From: Hyparrhenia diplandra | Lineage: Eukaryota > Streptophyta > Magnoliopsida > Poales > Poaceae | Assembly: GCA_015847255.1 (NCBI GenBank) | Contig: JADLZK010009281.1 | Span: forward strand, 1 to 64,000 | Length of the DNA stretch: 64,000 nt | Direction of reading: 5' to 3' | Shown: in pieces, positions 23,157 through 36,850 of the stretch | Layout: each line of letters begins with the position of its first letter | Position numbering within the stretch: position 1 is the stretch's first letter | Position numbers and translations under genes: made by a program | The notes under the pieces: model-generated | The model's input: the letters and a program-made list of their open reading frames with translations, nothing else | Databases searched by the model: none | What the model was told of the DNA's origin: nothing

Positions 23157-24180
23157 TTGTTGTTTTTTTTTTTTTTTTGGGCAATATATATATAGGTATT
23201 GTTTTTATCTGGAATCAGCTTATTTTCACCTGAAAAACTTAGGTAACATAAAAAAAAAAAAAAAAAAAAAAAATCACAAATCGAAGGAGCCTCAGTTTGG
23301 TCATCTTGTTGCACAGTGTTTTTCTTTCAAAAAAATAAAACTCACTGCGGTTAAAAGGTTAATTATTTATTTTTGCACTCCGAGTGATTTTTTTCTCATA
23401 TCACGCCACGTTAGAGGGGTAAGTGAGACTAAGTTATAAAAGTTTAAAAATGTAAATCTGACTAGAAATATTGTTATAAAGCATATCTAAAAGCTCATAA
23501 AAATAAGTTTTTAAAATTTCATCGAATTGGTCTGGTTGCGCTAGCTAAGTACATGAAACGGCCTTAATAATTTGAGGGCCTATTTGTATCCACTAGAACT
23601 AGTGATTAGCCAACTAGTGAAATCACTTGTCCTAATAGTTGAGTTCTATGAACTAGTGAACTAACAACTAGTTGAGTCTTTGACTAATTTTAGTCTACTC
23701 ACTAGTTCATTGTTTGGTTTCTCATGACACTAGTACACAAAATGTTTTGGGGGTTTTGGCGTTTCTACCCCGGTATTCATGCTCGTTTGTGATTTTGCCG
23801 TCGTTTTTTTAACTTTGTGATTTTACCCTGTAATTTTGAAAGCGGTGCGACTTTTACCCAGTGCATTTAAGACCCCATACTTGGTGTTAACTTTTTGGGC
23901 AAATGGACAACTTTGCCCACAGCGTTTTTTTGCGATTTTTTTTTTTTTTATGATCCTTTTGTTTGTACCCCTATTTTTGGACAGCAATCGGCAATTTTTG
24001 CACAACAGTTTTAGAAAATTTTTGTGACATTTCGCCCCTCGACAATCCACATAAACACAATCGATATCACACAAATATATATAATCCATATCCATGCAAC
24101 TTGTCATCACAGTACCACAACGAAGCCAACATAAAGGTCCAAATGACATGGCAAACACCATCACATAGGTCTAAATGACA
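23157..24180. other. Gene-free AT-rich region with possible MITE debris
   Basis: Contains a run of more than 20 A residues near 23,250-23,272. A segment at about 23,577-23,738 with several ACTAGT/AACTAGTG repeats in both orientations looks like a degraded DNA element. The 23,740-24,050 stretch (GGGTTTTGGCG...TTTTACCC) may be the decayed terminal region of the MULE that follows. No gene seen. Confidence 0.35.
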
Positions 24181-26362
24181 TGTCAAACAAAAGTGAGAGC
24201 TACTAGTGAGTTCTATAGGCAACTAGCTCCTATTCAAGCATTGAAACCTAACAAAGTAGCAAGCCTCCCAGTAGTAGCTCCTCTTCCACTCCTTCCTCTT
24301 CCCCTTCCTGCACTTGCACTTTACATGAAAAAAGAGAAGTATTATGTTAGTAAAGTTCATAAAATATGTAGTAAAGAGAAGTAATGTTGGACTGTCTTAC
24401 TTTATCTCATTGTTTCCCTCTCCAGACTCCCTTTCCCTTCCCCTTCCTCTTCCCCTTTCTCTTCCTCTTCCTCCTCCAGTTGCAGTACCACTTGCACTAG
24501 CACTAGCACTTTCACTTGGTCTTAATGTTTGAAGAAAGGGGAAATGTTAGTACAAGTAATTAGGATAAACAAATGGAATTGGGCTGCAATGCATGTATGA
24601 CTCACATTGGGTTATTGCTTCCTTGACCGGATCCATCTTGTGGTGTTGACTGCCTCCTCTTTTGACTAGTTGTAAGACCTCCTTGGCAAGTCTTGGTTGT
24701 ATGTCCTAGTTCATTGCACTCAGGACACACCTTCCTTTTCTTACTAGTGCCAACTTCATCACATGGCTTGATCCTAGATTTTCATGGCCTTCGGGTTTTC
24801 CTTCTCAATTTGGGTTTTCTTGATTTTTGTAGCCTAAATCAACTTCACAGGCCATTGATCTTTGGATGTCATTGGGTTGAATTTACTTGCATATGCCTTT
24901 ACGAACCTATCAGCGAGAGAGAAGTATTCATGGACAAATTCATCCATCTGTACCTCCCTACTTATCTTTGCAATGCAAGCCAAAGCATGGTTGCATGGTT
25001 TTTCAGTCACTTGCCAAGCCAGACAGCTACAAGCCTTTTCATCCAAGTTCACTGCATACCTGAATCTATTCACAGTTACTTCAGTTTTTGTAGGCCCATA
25101 AATTAGGACCACATGGTCTTTGATACCCTTAGATTTAGTATTCAGAGTACTGATAATAGATGGGATTATAATGCCTAACATATTAGTAGCCATCTTGGAC
25201 CTCAAAACACACTTCTCAATAATCATTTGTCTAATATGGTCAAGTATTTCTATAATCCGGAAGTCCTTAGTTTTTTGACACCCAACTATTAAAAGATTGA
25301 GAAAGGTTGCTATTTATATAATCTACCTTGCGGTCTTCACGAACCCTTCACTACGCTCCACACATATGGATGATTGTCATCCAACCACTCAATGGCTTTA
25401 GGATCCTTCTCCTCTATTTTCCACAGGAAGTATGTAAACTTCGAAACTGTGAAGCTCTTGGCAGCGCACCACATATTCTTGCCATAAAGATCACATTACC
25501 ATTGTAACTTTTCTTCATGTTCTTCCACATGTGCCTCATACATTTTTACGTGCTCTACTCCGGGATACACCTCTTCCCTTTGCTTTTTCTATTTCCTTTT
25601 CCGGCATACACGTGCTAAGGACCAAACCTTGAGGTGTACCAACGGCCTTCTTCACATTATTAACAAAACAAGTCCAACTTTGCGTAGACTCTATCTCAAT
25701 CCTCCATAAGCCCTTTGGGAACAACGGGGCTATTGCCATCCACTACAACAGCTGATGCCAACTGACCTCGCGATCTCCCTGTCAAGTGTGTTGCATCCAT
25801 TTGCAAGATATGGTCTACACCCTTGTAGGAAGCCATCTATGCATGGCTTAAGAGCAACAAAAGAACCTCAAAAGCATACATCACCTTTGTGCTCTTGAGT
25901 CTCTAGCTCCACAACACCCGGAAGGTATTGATCTCGAGAAGTTCAGCTTTCATCCCATTTTCCATAAATCATATCTATTGCTCTCGCCTTACCCCTAGCA
26001 ACTCCGTGATATGGAACCTCCACATCATATTTCTTCTTCAGTTTGGCCCTCAATGCGGTAGGTCAGTTTTGGTCATCCATCAATAAATCCACATCATATT
26101 TCTTCTTCGGTTTGGCCCTCAACATCTATTGCTCTCGCCTAAATCTTGTTGTGTCTTTTTTCACAATATCAAAAGCATGATCATGCAAGATGGCATGATG
26201 TGTCACTGCTAACTTGCACTGATCCACATCTAGGAACACCACATTTACATCAATACATGGATCGTTAGCATCATATGAAAACATGGGAAGATCATCGTCA
26301 TCTTCCTCATCAACAATTTCCCTATCAGGATCAAACTTCGATTGTCGAGTCGGTGGACCAAT
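24181..26362 (-). pseudogene. Decayed Mutator-like transposase (MULE)
   Basis: Fragments in MULE transposase order, on the minus strand. N-terminal part at about 26,362-26,126 (acidic VDEEDDDDLP, then DPCIDVNVVF and CKLAVTHHAILHDHAF). Catalytic-domain remnant at 25,739-25,536 (AIAPLFP, FVNNVKKAVGTPQGLVLST). SWIM zinc finger at about 25,040-24,960 (CSCLAWQVTEKPCNHALACI). CCHC knuckle at about 24,735-24,690 (CPECNELGHTTKTC). A GRGRG-rich tail follows to about 24,200. Stops and frameshifts separate them, and a partial duplication occurs near 26,000-26,125. It could not make a working transposase. The N-terminus appears interrupted by the gypsy LTR beginning near 26,363. Confidence 0.8.
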
Positions 26363-29300
26363 TGTCACGGAACCAAAATTATAAGTGTGCGAGTGCGAAA
26401 ATCCAACCACGAAAGTGATCAAACCCTGACTTGACTCCATATAACTTGGCTCATGAATTGAATTCATGATGGATTTCAATCAACCAACCAAGATCGTAAT
26501 CATATAGCGATGTACAACAATTGCATAAAACCATTTCACAAAGAAGTATAGGGAGATATATTACATATAATGGAGTATTGAAAATTGTTACAAGTTTAGT
26601 TTGGTGCAGCGAAAATCAAAATAGTTTGAAACAAAGTCTCATCCACGAGTAAATAAGCCGATCACGGGATCACATCTCACATTTGTGCCCGAGGAGGAAA
26701 GGGAGAAGACAGTACTTGCAACACCAGCGGTAGAAGACATCATCCGCAATAGGTGGGAAACAAATCCACGATGCGAGAAGGTACTCGGCTAGACTTACCC
26801 GTCATAAACCAAGAATAAAAGTGACTCCAAAGGATTATGCATGGCTATATAAAGTGGGCTAGCTTATTTCTTTGCATAAAAGCTTAAGTACCAACTACTA
26901 GCAATTTATTAGCATCATGTTTAACATTTCCTTCTTACTTGTAGATTAGCAACTAACCTATCACAACTGGCAGGAATATTAAACAAACAACAGTTGTTGA
27001 CCACCAGGGTACAACGAACCATGAGTCCAGCAGGAACTCATACTAGATATCATCACAATCCTTCCTTTGCATTATTATTAGAGGTGTGCTACATGGTGAT
27101 AAACCATCAGGTGATCACTAACCAGGAGCGATGGCGACTCGAATCGATTACTAACCAGCTGGCGGGGTATTCCCAACACTCACCCGGCAAGTCCCGCTAA
27201 GGATAGCCGTAGATAACCTTTCATCAACTCAAGAATCGCGGTCCCGATCCGTGCGGTATTCGCGGGAGCACACATGCCGGTACCGCCTAGGAATTATATA
27301 CACCTTGCCCACAGTCCACAAGGCCCCCCGTTGATACGCCCTTTCGCGTAACGGGTTTCCGGCTTGAGTTGGGATATTCGGCTTCGCGGTCGACAACCTT
27401 GAGTCGGCCAGCTAAGTGATAGGCTGCGTTCAACAAGAGGAAAGGCTCCAAGATCAAGTCCTTAATCGACCACGAGGCGAGGCGCGCGACTCCGGGACCT
27501 CCATGTCCGTAGCCTCCATTTTACGCCCGGTCTCCTAATTTTTGTTTTACAAAATATATGGTACCCCATAATCACATATCTAATTGATTCATTGATTTAC
27601 CTATCTCGCGAGGAGACATTATCTCGACTTCTACCGTTTAAAGCTTAACTAAGCATCTAAACAACTCACCGTACTAAATAGTTTATTAGGTGATATTTAG
27701 TGGACAAGGATGGAATATATGCATCAAGTGTTTCCAAGCAACACCTATAACGTAATGCAATAAACAACATAAAGGACTCAAGTAAATTATTATGAAAGCA
27801 CAGGACATAAGAATGCTCCGGGGCTTGCCTTTCACGAACGTGGCAGGCTTGTGGATCGGGCACTCAAGAAGCGATCTCTCTCGCGGCTCCCGGTCACGCT
27901 AGCTGGTCCATCAACTCCTCGGACACCTCCTCCATGTCGGGCACGTTCCTTCGAACTCTAGCAACGTCGGACCCTCCGGAACACCTATTGCATGCATAAG
28001 GTATATATTAAGATATGCAATGCAAGAGTAAAGGCGCATATGATGAAGATGTTCATGATATGAGTTACCCTAAACATAGTTTAGAACATTCAAAACCTAG
28101 CAAAAATAGCCATATTCAAAACACTAGATCAAGCATGAAAACATATTCACTTTAATTACTTACCCTTACTACACGTCTAAAAAGTACGGGTTGCCTTCGT
28201 CTTCGATTGGGAGGCCTAGCACCTGCATGAACCCCCACTAATCGGACAAAGACTTGACTTAAGATGATTAACATATTGTCACAAAGCCGGCGGATGAAGA
28301 TAATTCATGCAAGCAGTCAAATCAACCTCAATCGGCAACTAGGCTATTTACCAACACCACCAAAATAAATCACTGGCGGAGTTTCGGAACTCCAAACATA
28401 GCAAACTAGGACTCTTTGGAAAGCTTATGAAATTAGCTACAAAACACTTTCGGATATCAAAGACTAATTCCAACATTAAACTAACCAAACAGATCCACAA
28501 GGCAAATTTGTTCCAAAAAAGCGAAAAACATTTCATCTATTTGATTCTTACTTAAACAGCTACCATATGCAAACTATAACTCCAAATGCTATGAAATTTT
28601 GGACAACAGCAAGATATGATATTACTCTACAAAACATATTATTACCACTTTCACATTAAAGACCAGTAAAGGCATGAAATTATGAAGAAAACATTTTTAA
28701 CTCAATTTGATTCTTTGTATCAACTCAACAAATTATATAGACAAAGTACTCATAAAAATTATAAGAAAATTACGAAGCATAAACATGGTGTATACAACAT
28801 AACCTACAAATATCGGGACAAGATAACAAGCATATCATGCTACACAAAATTAACAAGGAATTGAAGAAAGTAGGCAAGTAAATTACTTTGTATTGAGAAA
28901 ATTTCATCATATTCAGGTTACTATTACTCAAGTAAAACATGTATAAAAAAATTATCAACCCTAAAATCCTTATATTTATAGCATTTCCAATTTTAACAAA
29001 ACAAACAAGTAAATTGACTTAAATCCATTACAACATTTTTCCACCACAGAACAGGGCATGTAACATATTTTTCATGGACATAGTTTACCACAAGAAAACT
29101 AACAAAGCCAGTTTCACATTTTTCTGACATTTCTATAAATACTTATGGATTACACAAGATTATTGCAATAAATCATTTTATTCAAAACTATATATAAAAA
29201 CATGAGAAACTGAATATTTTACATTTTTAATAAAAACTAGATATCAACACAAGCACACTGCAACTTGAACCATTCAATTTGGACATTCATAGCTCAAGTT

Positions 29301-32300
29301 ATGAATTAAACAAGAATCTATCAAAATTCTCAAAAAATAAAGAAAAAAGGAAAACCGACCGACGGCCTGGGGGACCAGCGGCGTCATTGACACAAAAAGG
29401 GGCAGTGCTAGGGGCGGTGGCGTTCTCGCCGGACGGCGAGGTCTTAGGCGGCGCGGTTTGCTCCCTACGGCCGTCTCGACGAGACGGACCTGTTGGTGTG
29501 CGGCAAGGGGAGCTATTGCAGCCGTGGAGCACGCTTCGATGGCAGCGATGGCGGCGGAGCTCTATGGCGGCGGCGCGATGTTACCGGCGTTGGCTGCCTC
29601 AAATAAGCTTCGGGTCGAGCTCCGGGGCAACCTAGCGGACGCTACGTGGGGCACAAGCAAAGCAAAGGGACACCGGCTAGGGTTTCGCCACGGGCGTGCG
29701 TGGCAGTGCGGTGATATGACCATGCCAACCATAGCGACTTCGCCCGACCAGTCCAGCAACCTCTCCCACCTCACCAGCTACCTCTCCGATCATTATGTCA
29801 ACAAAAGTCTTTGATGGACTGAATATAGAACTACAACACAAGGTGAACGCGCTACTTTGTGAAATTCATTTTAACATTAATGAGAATGTTATACTACCTA
29901 AATTTTGCATGTTGTTATTGCCTAGGTTCACTGAAGAAGATGATTTAAACCTGCCAAGGAGAAACCAGAGAGAAGAACCATGTTCGATCCAGTCCAGCGT
30001 GACAGAAACCATCAAGAAGAAATAGTCATAACTTTTGATTTCCAAAATCTATGGAGGTGAATGAGCACTTGTTGGAAAGCCCTTGAAGCCTAGTTTGCAA
30101 TGACACCAAGCCCGACCAGTTTGGAGTTTCCAGTATGGTGTCCGACCAATATTAGTGCTGACTGGTCAGAGGGTCAACAGTCTGCCGAAAGTCTAAATGT
30201 TCGTGCAAAACTGTACCAATCCACAACCCTTCGTGAAGCAAGAGGCATATGGTGTGAAAGCTTATCAAATTAGCTTTCCAACGCATCCAACGGCTCATCA
30301 TTTGGACTTCTCAAGATAGAGTTATGACCAAAACATTAAGGACTACGTAGAAGCCCAGAAGACGCGCGGGAACTGAAGACCACCTCGTGAATGCTCTAGC
30401 CAGTTGGCCTTCCACGTCCCAACATGGCTCCTTCAGTTCACATATATCTTAGAGACTTCTCATAGTATAAATAACACCTCTATTGTACTAGAAAAAAAAC
30501 TTTTGATGAATATGATAACCTGATATGGTATATTGCATTTTGAGCTCTTTGAAAGTGTTTTACACACTTTTTGTTCTTGCGAGTTCTTCTTGGGTTTGTG
30601 AGAGATCTTTCCTCGAGGTCCCCTACTTCGTGCTCTACTTTTTCGTTTGGCTACACCGTATTATGTGGATTAGTCCCGGTTTGTGGTTCTGCGATCGCTC
30701 AGAGATCGAGTCGAAGTCCTTCGTGCTTTCGGTGCCTCTCTCCCTGCCTGCTTGGTCACATCCAACCTTTGTCAGGTATAAAGCTAGTTATCCCGCTGTT
30801 TCTATAGCAATTTATCTTGTTCTTGAATCTACTGCCGTGAAGATCGGGCCATTCTTGTGCCGATCCAAATCGGTACTTATCACGCGGCGAGCACGGCGGC
30901 GACGCAGTGGCTGTCCGGCGGACTCGAGCTGAGACCGACCAATCCGTCCTAGGGTTAGCCTCTACACGCTATTGCGCCCCCCAAAACATGCAAGAAACTA
31001 AAGAAACGAAGTGTAACATTGCCGAGAACAGCGGATGCCGGCGTCGGTGGCTCACGGCGGCGTCGGCGGCGCGATTAGCGTGCGCGGAGCATACCTAGCT
31101 CAGATCTGCGAAAAACCGGCTAGACGAGAAGGTAGAGCAGAGCACGGTGCAGCTTTTTGGTCGGAGGAGGATGTCGCAAGAGGTGGCGAGCTAGGCGGGG
31201 CGGACCATGGCGCCGCCCTCGAAAAGTGAGAGAGAACGAGGAGAGCGGGCGAGGGAGAAAGAGTGAGGGAGTGATGGCGCTTGAATGCGGGGATGGAGGA
31301 GAGAGAGCGTGGGAGCCTACGCTCTTCGCCTCAAGGCATGGGACGCCGGGGTGCGGCGGAGGAGAGACACGGCACCAACATGTGGCATCCACACGAAGCC
31401 GGGACCGGGACGGGGGCAGGGCCTCGGCCGAGGAGGCGTAGACGGGGGTAACCCCTCCTAAACCTCATGATTAGACATTGAACTAAGCTGAATTAGCAAA
31501 TGATCATTAAAGCAAAAATGTCAAGCACAAAAAGATGCACATTTCATATTAAGGCACTTTCCTATGAAACTGCACAGATTTTGTATTGCAACACAAAACA
31601 GCAAGGTTAACCCACACTTAGGCAAAAATCAGTTTTTTATTTGAATTACAATTAAACCCTAACTGTTCTGCCCTAATACACCATTTTCTAGGCATTTTCA
31701 TGACTTGCACCTTTAACAAAGTTTGTTGCTCAACAAATTTAGAACACTTTTTATTTAGGACTCACTAACAGAAAATGACGTTATGAAGCACTTTTGAAAA
31801 GCACAAACAAACTACTCATAAAGGTTAAAGCCACTAAAAATTATTAACCAAGCAAGATTAAAGCTTAAGACCTTAATGAAACTTGCTTCCAAACATCTCT
31901 AGAGCATAACTAAATTATTCTAAAGATCAAACAAAGATCACAACTCAAGATTACCCATGACATAAACATACATAGCATAATTAAATTTATATAAGACACA
32001 TAAGCAATTCAAATGCATGGTAAATGCTTATGACATGAAAATGCTTATGCTCATGAAATGAGAATGACATGCTAGATGAGCCAAACACCAGGGTATTACA
32101 ACCCTCCCCCTTATAAAAATCTCATCCCGAGATTTGGAAGGCGTACCAATCCTCGAAGAAGGTTGGATAGTTCTTTTGCAAATAGTCCTCCGTTTCCCAA
32201 GTGGCATCACTCTCCAAGTGATTGCTCCTAATCACCTTATGCATCTTGTGCCTAGCTTTGTTTGGCAATAAAGACCATGTGCAGAACAAACACTTATGCC

Positions 32301-32335
32301 TACTTTTCTTTGTATTAGGATTTTGACTTGTCCAA
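26363..32335 (-). mobile_element. Ty3/gypsy element remnant: very long 3' LTR plus chromodomain end
   Basis: On the minus strand, 32,335-32,112 encodes the end of a gypsy pol (SDATWE-type, then TEDYLQKNYPTF; the usual integrase/chromodomain C-terminus). A polypurine tract AAGGGGGAGGG (about 32,101-32,112) then abuts TGTAATACCC at 32,100, the expected start of a 3' LTR. The most likely LTR end is ...GGTTCCGTGACA at 26,363, giving an LTR of about 5.7 kb. This is unusually long and probably includes nested insertions (GC-rich blocks at 29,380-29,780 and 31,020-31,440, and an LTR-like segment at 29.8-30.95 kb). The rest of the internal region is missing. The PPT and LTR start are directly visible; the distal boundary is inferred. 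Confidence 0.6.
29794..30960 (+). mobile_element. Possible nested solo LTR or non-autonomous LTR element
   Basis: This segment differs from its surroundings and has LTR-like organisation: a TATA-like GTATAAATAA near 30,467, a transcript-leader-like T-rich stretch, and an end near CAAATCGGTACTTATCA. No coding capacity beyond short frames. Boundaries and target duplication were not established. Confidence 0.3.
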
Positions 32336-34042
32336 AAAATTCGATCAATTTGGAGGATATTAGAGAGAAGCTCGCCAAGTTTCTTATGGAACGTATCATC
32401 AAGGCGAGTATTAAATTTTAAGAACCGTGAGTTGCTTACGTTTCCCTTGCCGCATGACGATCAACTGGATACATGCATGTGAACCGTGTTATTTGTGTTG
32501 TGAACAACTGCGGGCGTGCTTACTGAACAACTTGGTATGTCTCGTGTGAAGAACAATCGAGATACATGTGAATTTTTAATCTTTGCCGGGCGATCGCTAT
32601 TTGTGTGATTATATATATAAATATAAATAATATCTCTGCTGTGGTCTACAGACGGTTCTAGGCTATACGTGCGTGCCCTAGAACGCTATCATTAACACAC
32701 GCGCCAGCTGTCTAGAGGCGTCTCTAGCCTCCACATAGTTTCGCACCCGTCTCAACACGTGTCTGTAATGTCTGAACAACTACAGAACACCGCTGCTAAC
32801 GCGGCGTGTAGGTTTCAGATAATTTCGCCGCATGCCCAAAACTGTTTGTAATATCTAAACAATTACGGACCCCGCTACTGATGCCCGTCTGTAATTTTCG
32901 TATTAATTTCTATCGCGTACCCGAAACAAGCGTCCATAACTTTTGCACACGCCATAGACACCTGTTACTGAACACGCGTCTATAAATACTACAAGAGTTA
33001 CAGTCGGCTAGTCGTGGTAAGCGTCTGAAAATGGCAAACGGTTACAGTCGTTTAGCACAAACACACGTCTGTAAGTGAGCCAACTTCTAGAGACTCGCGT
33101 ACACAACAAGCGCCTGTGAAGAGGGTAAGAACCACTAACGCCTTAACTGAACCCGCGTCTGTAGTTTTTTTGTTTTAATTTCTGTCACGTGCCCGAAACA
33201 GACGTATGTAACATCAACCTACGTTGCAGACACTTGTACTAGATACGGCGTCTGTATCTGTTCCAAGAGTTAGAGTCGATGCTGGTGTTAAGCCGCCTGT
33301 AAACGCGAAACAGTTACAGTCGATGCTGGTGTTAAGCGTTTGTAAACGCGAAACAGTTACAGTCGACACAAACAGGCGTCTGTAAATGAGTCCACTTTAC
33401 GCGGCGTGTACAAAACAAGCGCCTGTGAAGAGCACAAGAACTACAGACGGCTGAACTAAATCCGCGTCTGTAAACATAGCGCAACCACAGACATGCGAAT
33501 GGTCTACGTCTGTAACTCTGAAAATATTATAGTCGGTTACCTTTCATACGGGCCTGTAACTGAACCAGTTAGAGGCGCGCGATGCACACGCGTGTCTGAC
33601 ATGTGCGTAAGTGTTCTGTGGCGTGCTTTTGTACAAAAGTGCAGTGAACTCCAAAACCTCTACAGACGCTACGAATTTTGCACCGGCGTCACTAACTCGA
33701 ATGAGTACGATTAAACATCTTGGTGTGCCGCTCCAGTAACATTTTCAAAAAGTACAGTTGGTTCTTGGATAAGTACGTCTATAGGTAATGTCGAAAGTAC
33801 AGTGGGTGCAAGGCGCTAATACAATGACGTTCGCGCGCGTGTAAAAAAGATTTCCATCGGGTATTTAAAATTTCAATCGCACCAAAAATTGTGCGTAATA
33901 AAAGTTAAGTATAGACGCGTGTGTTACGAACTATGTCCGTGAAGCCGTAACATTTCTGAGACCTAATCCACGGGCGAAAAAAATGCGCCGGATCGTAAAA
34001 TGCCTTCAACGCGCGTCTGTCAATCATCTTTTTTGCATAGTG
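32336..34042 (+). mobile_element. CACTA transposon 3' portion with subterminal repeat array
   Basis: The right edge reads ...TTTTTTGCATAGTG; its reverse complement starts CACTATGCAAAAAA, a typical CACTA terminus. Inward from it, about 32,640-34,030 is packed with degenerate copies of CGTCTGTAA / TTACAGACG in both orientations, the kind of subterminal repeat bound by CACTA TnpA proteins. A short coding remnant at about 32,352-32,418 (NLEDIREKLAKFLMERIIKA) resembles a transposase C-terminus. I could not find the left CACTA end or the TnpD gene, so this looks 5'-truncated. It adjoins LTR material at 34,043 and probably inserted into that LTR. Confidence 0.65.
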
Positions 34043-35365
34043 ATTATGGAGGAAATCTTCCATTAGCCCCCTCCACTCCACCTATAAGTATAGGGCCTCA
34101 CTCTCTCACTCATACACACCACATTTGGAGCATCACACCTCACTCTCTACCTCCTCTCTCATTCTTTAGCTAGTTACTTAGTAGAATTGGAGTAAAAGAG
34201 CTACAAGGAGGGCTTATCTCCTAGGAAGAAGTGCTACTCTTGGTAATATATTCTATGAAGGGTTCTTCCTTATTCAAGTCTTCATATTCTTTATTTAGTT
34301 TTGCATATGAACTAGAGTATAGTCTTGCTCATGTTATAATCTTGATATATAGACTAGACCAATGTTTACGTGTCATGATCATAACATGTTCATACTTGTT
34401 CTTCATTGTTCATATGAAATGTATGATTAGAGGTAGAGATGAGATTGGGATAACGGTTTGTCATTCCTTCGGATTTGCCCATGTCCTAGCTCGTCAATCC
34501 GTAGGGGTTGGAGTCCGGGGGGGGCATAGGTAGTTTTTGTATGCGGCGGCGTCGTGCCGGATACATGGGAGCCTTTCAGATATGATGGTATGCCACGGAT
34601 GAGGGGATGGCGGCCGGTGGTGGCTTGACTGTCCGTCCTTAGCATTCCCCCACATTCGTATATCGTGTAGGAGTTCGTAAATGTCTTAATGGCTGGCATA
34701 CCAGCTGGGGGGATCTCTCTGTTATCCCGGACTTAGCTCTAACTATATTCATATATTTCATGTGACACTAACTATGTTCATTGCAATGGCTATATTAGAA
34801 ATGCCTACTCCATTTAGGAATATTCTTTTATTCTTTATTTCTCTTTTATCCTTGAGGTTTGCTTTATGTGTGTGTCCACTATCTACAAATCATCTATTTA
34901 CCCCTGCATGATCAAAGTGGTCCATTATGCACGTATGTTTCCGTATTCATACTGCACAGTAGACTCTTATACATCATGCTTTCCTTTGGGAAAATATAAA
35001 TACGATACCCTGATAATACTTTCGGGTGAAATGCTAGAATGATAGATCCATGCACTTGCGGATAATACCTATTAAAGCCAAGATCTATTAGCTGGCATCC
35101 AATAGTATTGCTATTAGGATCTATGATCCTAGTTGTAATGCTACGGGATGGCAGTATAGTACCTATATTTATGGTTAGGAGCAGATTTACACTCTACTCC
35201 TAATTATAGGGTTATGGAATACTCGTTGGTATTCTTAGTGACATTGCTAGGAATGGAATCTATGCCCATCCTTAGTGATGATGCTATGAAACGCCAATAG
35301 GCACTTCTGGCGACATTGCCTGCAATAGACTCTATCTTTGTCTTTGGTGATTGAGCTCAGAAACG
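34043..35365 (+). mobile_element. Gypsy-type LTR, family A, plus orientation (5' end missing)
   Basis: Contains a TATA-like CACCTATAAGTATAGGGC near 34,080 and several blocks shared with the minus-strand LTR at 55.8-57.3 kb: AAGGAGGGCTTATCTCC, CATATGAACTAGAGTATAGT, TGGCATACCAGCTG and GGGTGAAATGCTAGAATGAT. It ends near AAACGCCAACA. The expected LTR start is absent because the CACTA fragment ends at 34,042. Non-coding. Confidence 0.65.
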
Positions 35366-36850
35366 CCAACAGTCCTCGACGCCCTCAAGCTTAGCACTTG
35401 GCGGAAGTCCGCATGGCTTTAGCAGGACTTGGCCTATAGGAGCACCAACATCCCCGTCCGAGGAATTGGCTTTCTTATTGAAAAACGGTAATTTGAAAGG
35501 CTTTCGGTAGGGGGAAGGGCGCGGAGGCGGCGGGAGGCGAACACCATATGATGGGCGGATCCGGGTCTGTGGGCCACGGCCTACTTTGCCTAGCCTCATA
35601 AAAACGGCCGCCAATCAAAAAGAAGCCTCGGAGGAACCAGGTCATCGCCCATCGAGTCGGGAGAGGGGATACTTGCGGTAGTAGGAGCACCTTCGACCCG
35701 CGCTTCTTCGCATCTATGCAGAGCGACTCGAAGGCTCTTCCTCTTCTGGCCTCCTCACGGGCGTGCCAAACTTCTCTTCCTTCTTCCTCTTCTTCCTGGG
35801 GGGGGAACCGGCGTTTATCACGAACAATGCCGAGCTCCTCCAAATGTGATTTCGCCATGGCATCAAGCCACTCCTTGGCCCGAAGACAGAGATACTCCAC
35901 GATCCATCATTTTTCCGGCAATAATCCGAGAGCCCCTCCTTGACCTCCACCAAGAACTCATTCTTGTCCTTGTTCTCGGAAGCTTGTTACCAAAGCGGGG
36001 AACGGGATCCCTACGCCCAATAAGACAGAAGCTTCACATTTTCAAGAAGAAACTCGGGGTTCCTCCGGCCCAGGGGCCAATAGTTGGAGCACATAAGCTC
36101 CTCCACAAGGTGTCGCCCACCGGAGTAGCGGCAGGCAAGGGTGAAGGCCCGTCACACCGCACGCCGTGAGACTCACTAGAGGCGGCGCGGGTCCGCGGTC
36201 CATCACATCAAGGATTGAAGCCATCGGGTAATGAACCTTAGAGCCTTCGCCCTCAAGTTGCTTGTTGACACCATGAGTCTTCACATAAAACCTGGTGAAG
36301 CCAATCATAGTCTCATTTACCCTTCCCGGGCAATACGAGATCTCAAGCCGGGTCTCTGGGGCATGAAAGCACAACGCCCCAAATTGTGGTTGGGCCTTCA
36401 CGCCCGGCCTTGACGGTCCCTACCGCTTTTTGGAGCTTGTAGTGGGTGCAGTAGTATCCAAGTGAGGCCGAGCGACATAAGATCGGGCAGCCTGTGAAGA
36501 CTTGCTCAAAGCCATGACCCCATTTGGGGTAAGATGGTGCAAAACGAACGTTGAATGCATTAAGGACACAACAAAGAAACCCGATGCAGGGATGCGGAGG
36601 CCACAGTGAAGAAATCCTTAAAACCATAGCATATCCCTCCCGTGATCGAACAACCCCGACGAGAGGGAGGAACAGCACCGCGGCCCGCAGGGAAATAACC
36701 TTCGCGCTCGAAGCGAGCGATATCCTCCCCATCAACCTTCGATAGGCCGATCGCAGGAGGACACGCTAAGCCATTCACCAAATCCCCGGTAAGATCACCG
36801 AGAGAAGCTTCAACACCGCCAAGGTCTTCTCCGAGATCAAGAGCCACTCC
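35357..36850 (-). pseudogene. Gypsy-type 'putative transposon' gag-like protein (PF04195-type), broken
   Basis: Minus-strand fragments, in order: MALDLGEDLGG...IARFEREGYFPAGRG, then a hydrophobic domain (FKDFFTVASASL / HPCIGFLCCVLNAF) as in the plant 'putative gypsy type transposon' family. Then YKLQKAVGTVKAGREGPTT, RLEISYCPGRVNETM, PMASILDVMDRGPA, and a C-terminal part around LMPW..HLEELG. The order and spacing match rice gypsy gag-like proteins that I recall, but frames change at least four times, so it is a pseudogene. A CTATATAAG box at 37,106-37,114 lies about 260 nt upstream and may be its promoter. Confidence 0.6.

Noticed and set aside
29279..29814. Open frames at the GC-rich 29.4-29.8 kb block
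   Set aside because: No conserved motif, frames on both strands, and the block sits inside a long LTR.
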